Below, piece after piece: positions 61,601-64,000 of a stretch of 64,000 nt of DNA; positions within the stretch are counted from its first letter, which is position 1; every line of letters starts with the position of its first letter. A model generated the notes under the pieces. It was not told where the DNA came from, made no database searches, and saw only the letters and a program-made list of their open reading frames with translations. This stretch comes from Amphimedon queenslandica (Eukaryota > Porifera > Demospongiae > Haplosclerida > Niphatidae): the NCBI RefSeq assembly GCF_000090795.2, contig NW_003546260.1:352528-416527 (forward strand). The letters are read 5' to 3'. Both the position numbers and the translations under genes were made by a program.

Positions 61601-64000
61601 TACACAATTATACTATGCATATCAAAAAGCTTATTGTTTCATTTTCTGTTATAATTATGTAAATTAGTGAGCGTCAGAAGGCTGTTCAGCAGCGAGATCC
61701 AGCTATGTATTCAATGGAAGTAGAAGTCCAATTTACTCCTTTGCCACCACATGTGAAGGCTATGGTAAAATGTTGCAATACATCAACATGTGCAATGTTC
61801 TACTTTTCCCTATATACATTATAGATTGGTGAAGAGAATAAGTTGCTTGTAAAAGTTTATTATGAAAGTGGAGCCTCTCAGACGTTTCAAGTAGATGGTA
61901 TGTTATTATTTTATTTGATGTTTAGTTAATTTTCTTTTAGTCAATACAGTTGCTGATGACTTTTTACCAACCGTATTTCCCACTGAACCACACAAGAGAA
62001 AAAGATTAGGTTTACCAGAGCATTGGTAAGAATGTCATTAGATGATTACAATATTGATCACACGTACATGCACATAATAGCAACATCAGTGACTATGTTT
62101 TGAAAGTTGCTGGAAGGAGCTCTTTCATTCATGGAAATTTTGAACTGATAGATTTTTCACCAATTGTAAAAGCACTAAGCAAACGACGGGACATAGTATT
62201 AGCTCTTGTAAGAAGGTCTGACCCAAAGGATGATCTACCACAGCATTTCCCTGATGTAAGCTTTGATATACATGTACTGTACATGTACTTATGGCAAAAA
62301 ATTTGTTAGTGGGACTTGATTGATGAATCTACTGGACTAACTGGTACACATGAAGAGTTGTCAGCTCTTGGTAAAGAACACTCTCAAGTGTTTACAATGT
62401 CAATGTGGGATTTACAGCATAAATTCAGGTATTTACAACGTATGTATTTAGTACATGATCATAATGAAGATTCCATTGTTAGAGTGAGAATTTTGGGTCT
62501 TGATAATTTACGGGATTGTTCTCCTGATTTTGATGTTATTTATGTTGATGTGGCTGTTTTCCATGGTGGTGAAGAACTTTGCCGAACTCTCTCTACACAT
62601 GAAATTACTGCATGTAAATATCCCCGTTGGAACCAGTGGCTGGTTTTTAATATTGCAGTTAAGAATTTACCAAAAGTGAGTGTACATGTACATGCAGTAC
62701 GTGTGTCCAGGGACATGTATAGCAATGTTACTGTGGCTAGGAACAACAATTACATGTACACTGTGTCACTGTGTATTTGTACACATATGTAGGCTGCAAG
62801 GCTCTGTTTTGCTGTCAGTGGTGGAGTTCGTCGTAATGACAGCCGAAAGCGTTCAAGTACTTGGAGTAAGAAGGATTTTGTAAAGCAGAATACCCTCAGG
62901 GGAGACAACATTCAAGCTGACCGCCCACTTCATTGGGTTAACATGCAAATCCTGGATCACAGAGCCTTGTTAAGGCAAGGTGTGCTTCGTCTTAATCTTT
63001 GGCCTTATAGTACATCTGGTGGTGAGGGACGTTGGGGAGGAATGTCTCCTGTTGGATCTACTGCTGTTAATCCTGATGGAAATACAGCAGCTGTTCTTTT
63101 TATTGAATTAGATACATACCTACATCCTGTTGCATGTCCCACTGAGGGTTGGGGAGATGAAGAAATCAGGTATTATTTTTGTTCATTATTTATTTATTGT
63201 CTGTACATGTGTACATACATATAGTCAAGTTAATCAGCCCCACAAAGAGAGCTCTCCTTTCAGAAGTGAACTTGAAAAGTCAATATCAAGTGATCCTTTG
63301 GCTAATGTATTGTCTTTTATTAAAGGCATTTTAATTATATTCTTTTTGCTTGTGCATGCATGTATGTATAGTTAGACAAGGTTGAAAAGGAGTTATTATG
63401 GAAGTTTAGGTATCAGTTGACTAATAGCCCAGAGGTAAGTTTTTTGACAAATGATTGTACTGCTATTATAATAATTATTAAGGCTCTTCCAAAATTCTTG
63501 CAATGTGTTGATTGGGCTAGTCTAGAACAAGTTACTGAAACTCATAAGCTGTTACAGTTGTGGTCACCTATTACAATGGAAGTAAGTAATGTTCTGAATG
63601 TTTTAGATTATTTATGTGCATATACATGTGCATGTAGTACAATGTGCATATTTAAAGTGTGTTTTTACTATACATGTTGGTGTATAGCTCCTAGAATATT
63701 TGATGAAAGTCTAAAACTAATACTATATTCACTATCATTAAGTGCATAATTACAACCTGAAAGATATTATTACCCAGTGTCCTAAGCGACATGCTAATAA
63801 TGGAGTGACATACATGTACATTGTAATCTGCTCGGAAACAGCCTTCAAATTCACATACTGTAGTTTATGGCACCCTCACTGCATTATCAACTACCGTATA
63901 CTGGGATATTTTCGTGTCGCTAAATTTTCGCGAATTTTGCATTTGTAAGATTTCACGAAATAATATTTTCGTGAATAGCCTGTCAACTCCACCACGTGGC
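55677..64000 (+). CDS. PIK3C: Class I PI3K catalytic subunit (p110), 3' end outside window
   Basis: At least 21 exons: 55677-55805, 58483-58730, 58788-59069, 59127-59193, 59237-59518, 59580-59608, 59667-59716, 59809-59844, 59919-59967, 60001-60123, 60181-60378, 61668-61764, 61825-61897, 61941-62025, 62081-62255, 62310-62428, 62483-62675, 62793-63169, 63225-63306, 63372-63434, 63483-63581. Order: about 350 Ser-rich residues without a recognised fold; an adaptor-binding-like domain (ILTMDIRGDNTVTQIKQSLW, ELYDEQQ); linker (LNMAISSMIGIGLYQLQF); Ras-binding domain (VLKVAGRSSFIHGNFELIDF); C2 (SMWDLQHKFRVRILGLDNLR, FHGGEELCRTLSTHE, LPKAARLCFAV, HWVNMQILDHR, AVNPDGNTAAVLFIEL); and the start of the helical domain (LDKVEKELLWKFRYQLTN, LPKFLQCVDWASLEQV). 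The kinase domain lies beyond 64000. p110 makes PIP3 at the plasma membrane. The ABD and C2 resemble p110 beta/delta, so class IA is likely. Confidence 0.9.
56087..56648. mobile_element. Inverted-repeat element in PI3K intron 1
   Basis: TAGTCTCACCCTGCCCCTTC, then GCTACCTGCAGAGGAAGGG and GGAGACACT, is mirrored by AGTGTCTCCAGACCCTTCC, then TCCAAGGTAGCAAAGGGG and GCAAGACTA. 50-bp TIRs, 562 bp, no coding frame. Confidence 0.8.
57935..58295. mobile_element. Inverted-repeat element with AAGCGCCTA arms
   Basis: TACTGTACTAATAGGTTATT, then AAGTGCCC, is mirrored by CTTAATAACCCGTTAGTACG, then GTA. Internal AAGCGCCTAG / GGCGCCTAG words and a triplicated AGTAGGAGT (58047-58082). PI3K intron 1. Confidence 0.7.
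60938..61146. mobile_element. MITE with TAC(T/A)GTAGG ends
   Basis: TACTGTAGGTCGCCTTTGTT at the left, with CTCGAAAAAAGGCGCCCTAC, then TGTA at the right. It lies in the 1.29 kb PI3K intron before the exon at 61668; the rest of that intron is TACATG-rich. Confidence 0.65.
63892..64000. mobile_element. Left part of a CCGTATAG-family MITE (cut by window edge)
   Basis: TACCGTATACTGGGATATTT, then TCGTG and a TTTTCGCGAATTTTGC palindrome, is the usual left end and interior; the right end is outside the window. It lies in a PI3K intron. Confidence 0.6.

Overview
This window is animal nuclear DNA, AT-rich and gene-dense. All the confident genes except one are split by GT-AG introns, many only 40-60 bp long, and intergenic gaps can be a few bases. 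The gene set (p38 MAPK, class I PI3K, polybromo, a central-apparatus ciliary protein) is metazoan. Compact introns plus a flagellar gene fit an early-branching animal such as a demosponge (for example Amphimedon). That placement is inference from gene style, not a database match.

Layout, left to right: a mostly empty 3 kb with one EGF-like exon; an intronless CBM48-esterase (+, 3070-4242); a degenerate TBC-domain protein (-, 4261-7265); CCDC115/VMA22 (+, 7387-8131); polybromo PBRM1 (-, 8137-17450); a secreted GH31 hydrolase resembling bacterial sulfoquinovosidase (+, 17536-20315); ribosomal protein eL20/RPL18A (-, 20420-23274); LSM3 (+, 23377-25399); an SLC41 Mg2+ transporter (-, 25464-29546); transketolase (+, 29836-34042); CFAP54 (+, about 35105-47136); two p38 MAP kinases back to back (-, 47317-49173 and +, 49261-55340); and a class I PI3K p110 catalytic subunit that runs off the right edge (+, 55677-64000).

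The strands alternate almost perfectly, which creates five head-to-head pairs whose start codons lie 85-289 bp apart. Several tail-to-tail pairs also occur, with 5, 18 and 64 bp between stop codons. Three of the divergent promoters carry CACGTG. A palindromic RFX/X-box-like site sits just upstream of the ciliary gene CFAP54. The genes are mostly unrelated housekeeping or signalling genes; only the p38 pair is an obvious local duplication.

Introns and intergenic gaps are loaded with short non-autonomous inverted-repeat elements. They include a recurrent family with CCGTATAG-like ends, a family with CATAGAT ends and 7-bp target duplications, a TTAA-flanked piggyBac-like element, a TA-flanked Tc1/mariner-like element, a tRNA-derived SINE head, and abundant palindromic TACATG runs. 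I see no transposase gene, rRNA, intact tRNA or CRISPR array. The most interesting items are the sulfoquinovosidase-like enzyme, the inverted p38 duplication with matching exon lengths, the polybromo with C2H2 fingers where the HMG box should be, and the p110 with a roughly 350-residue N-terminal extension.
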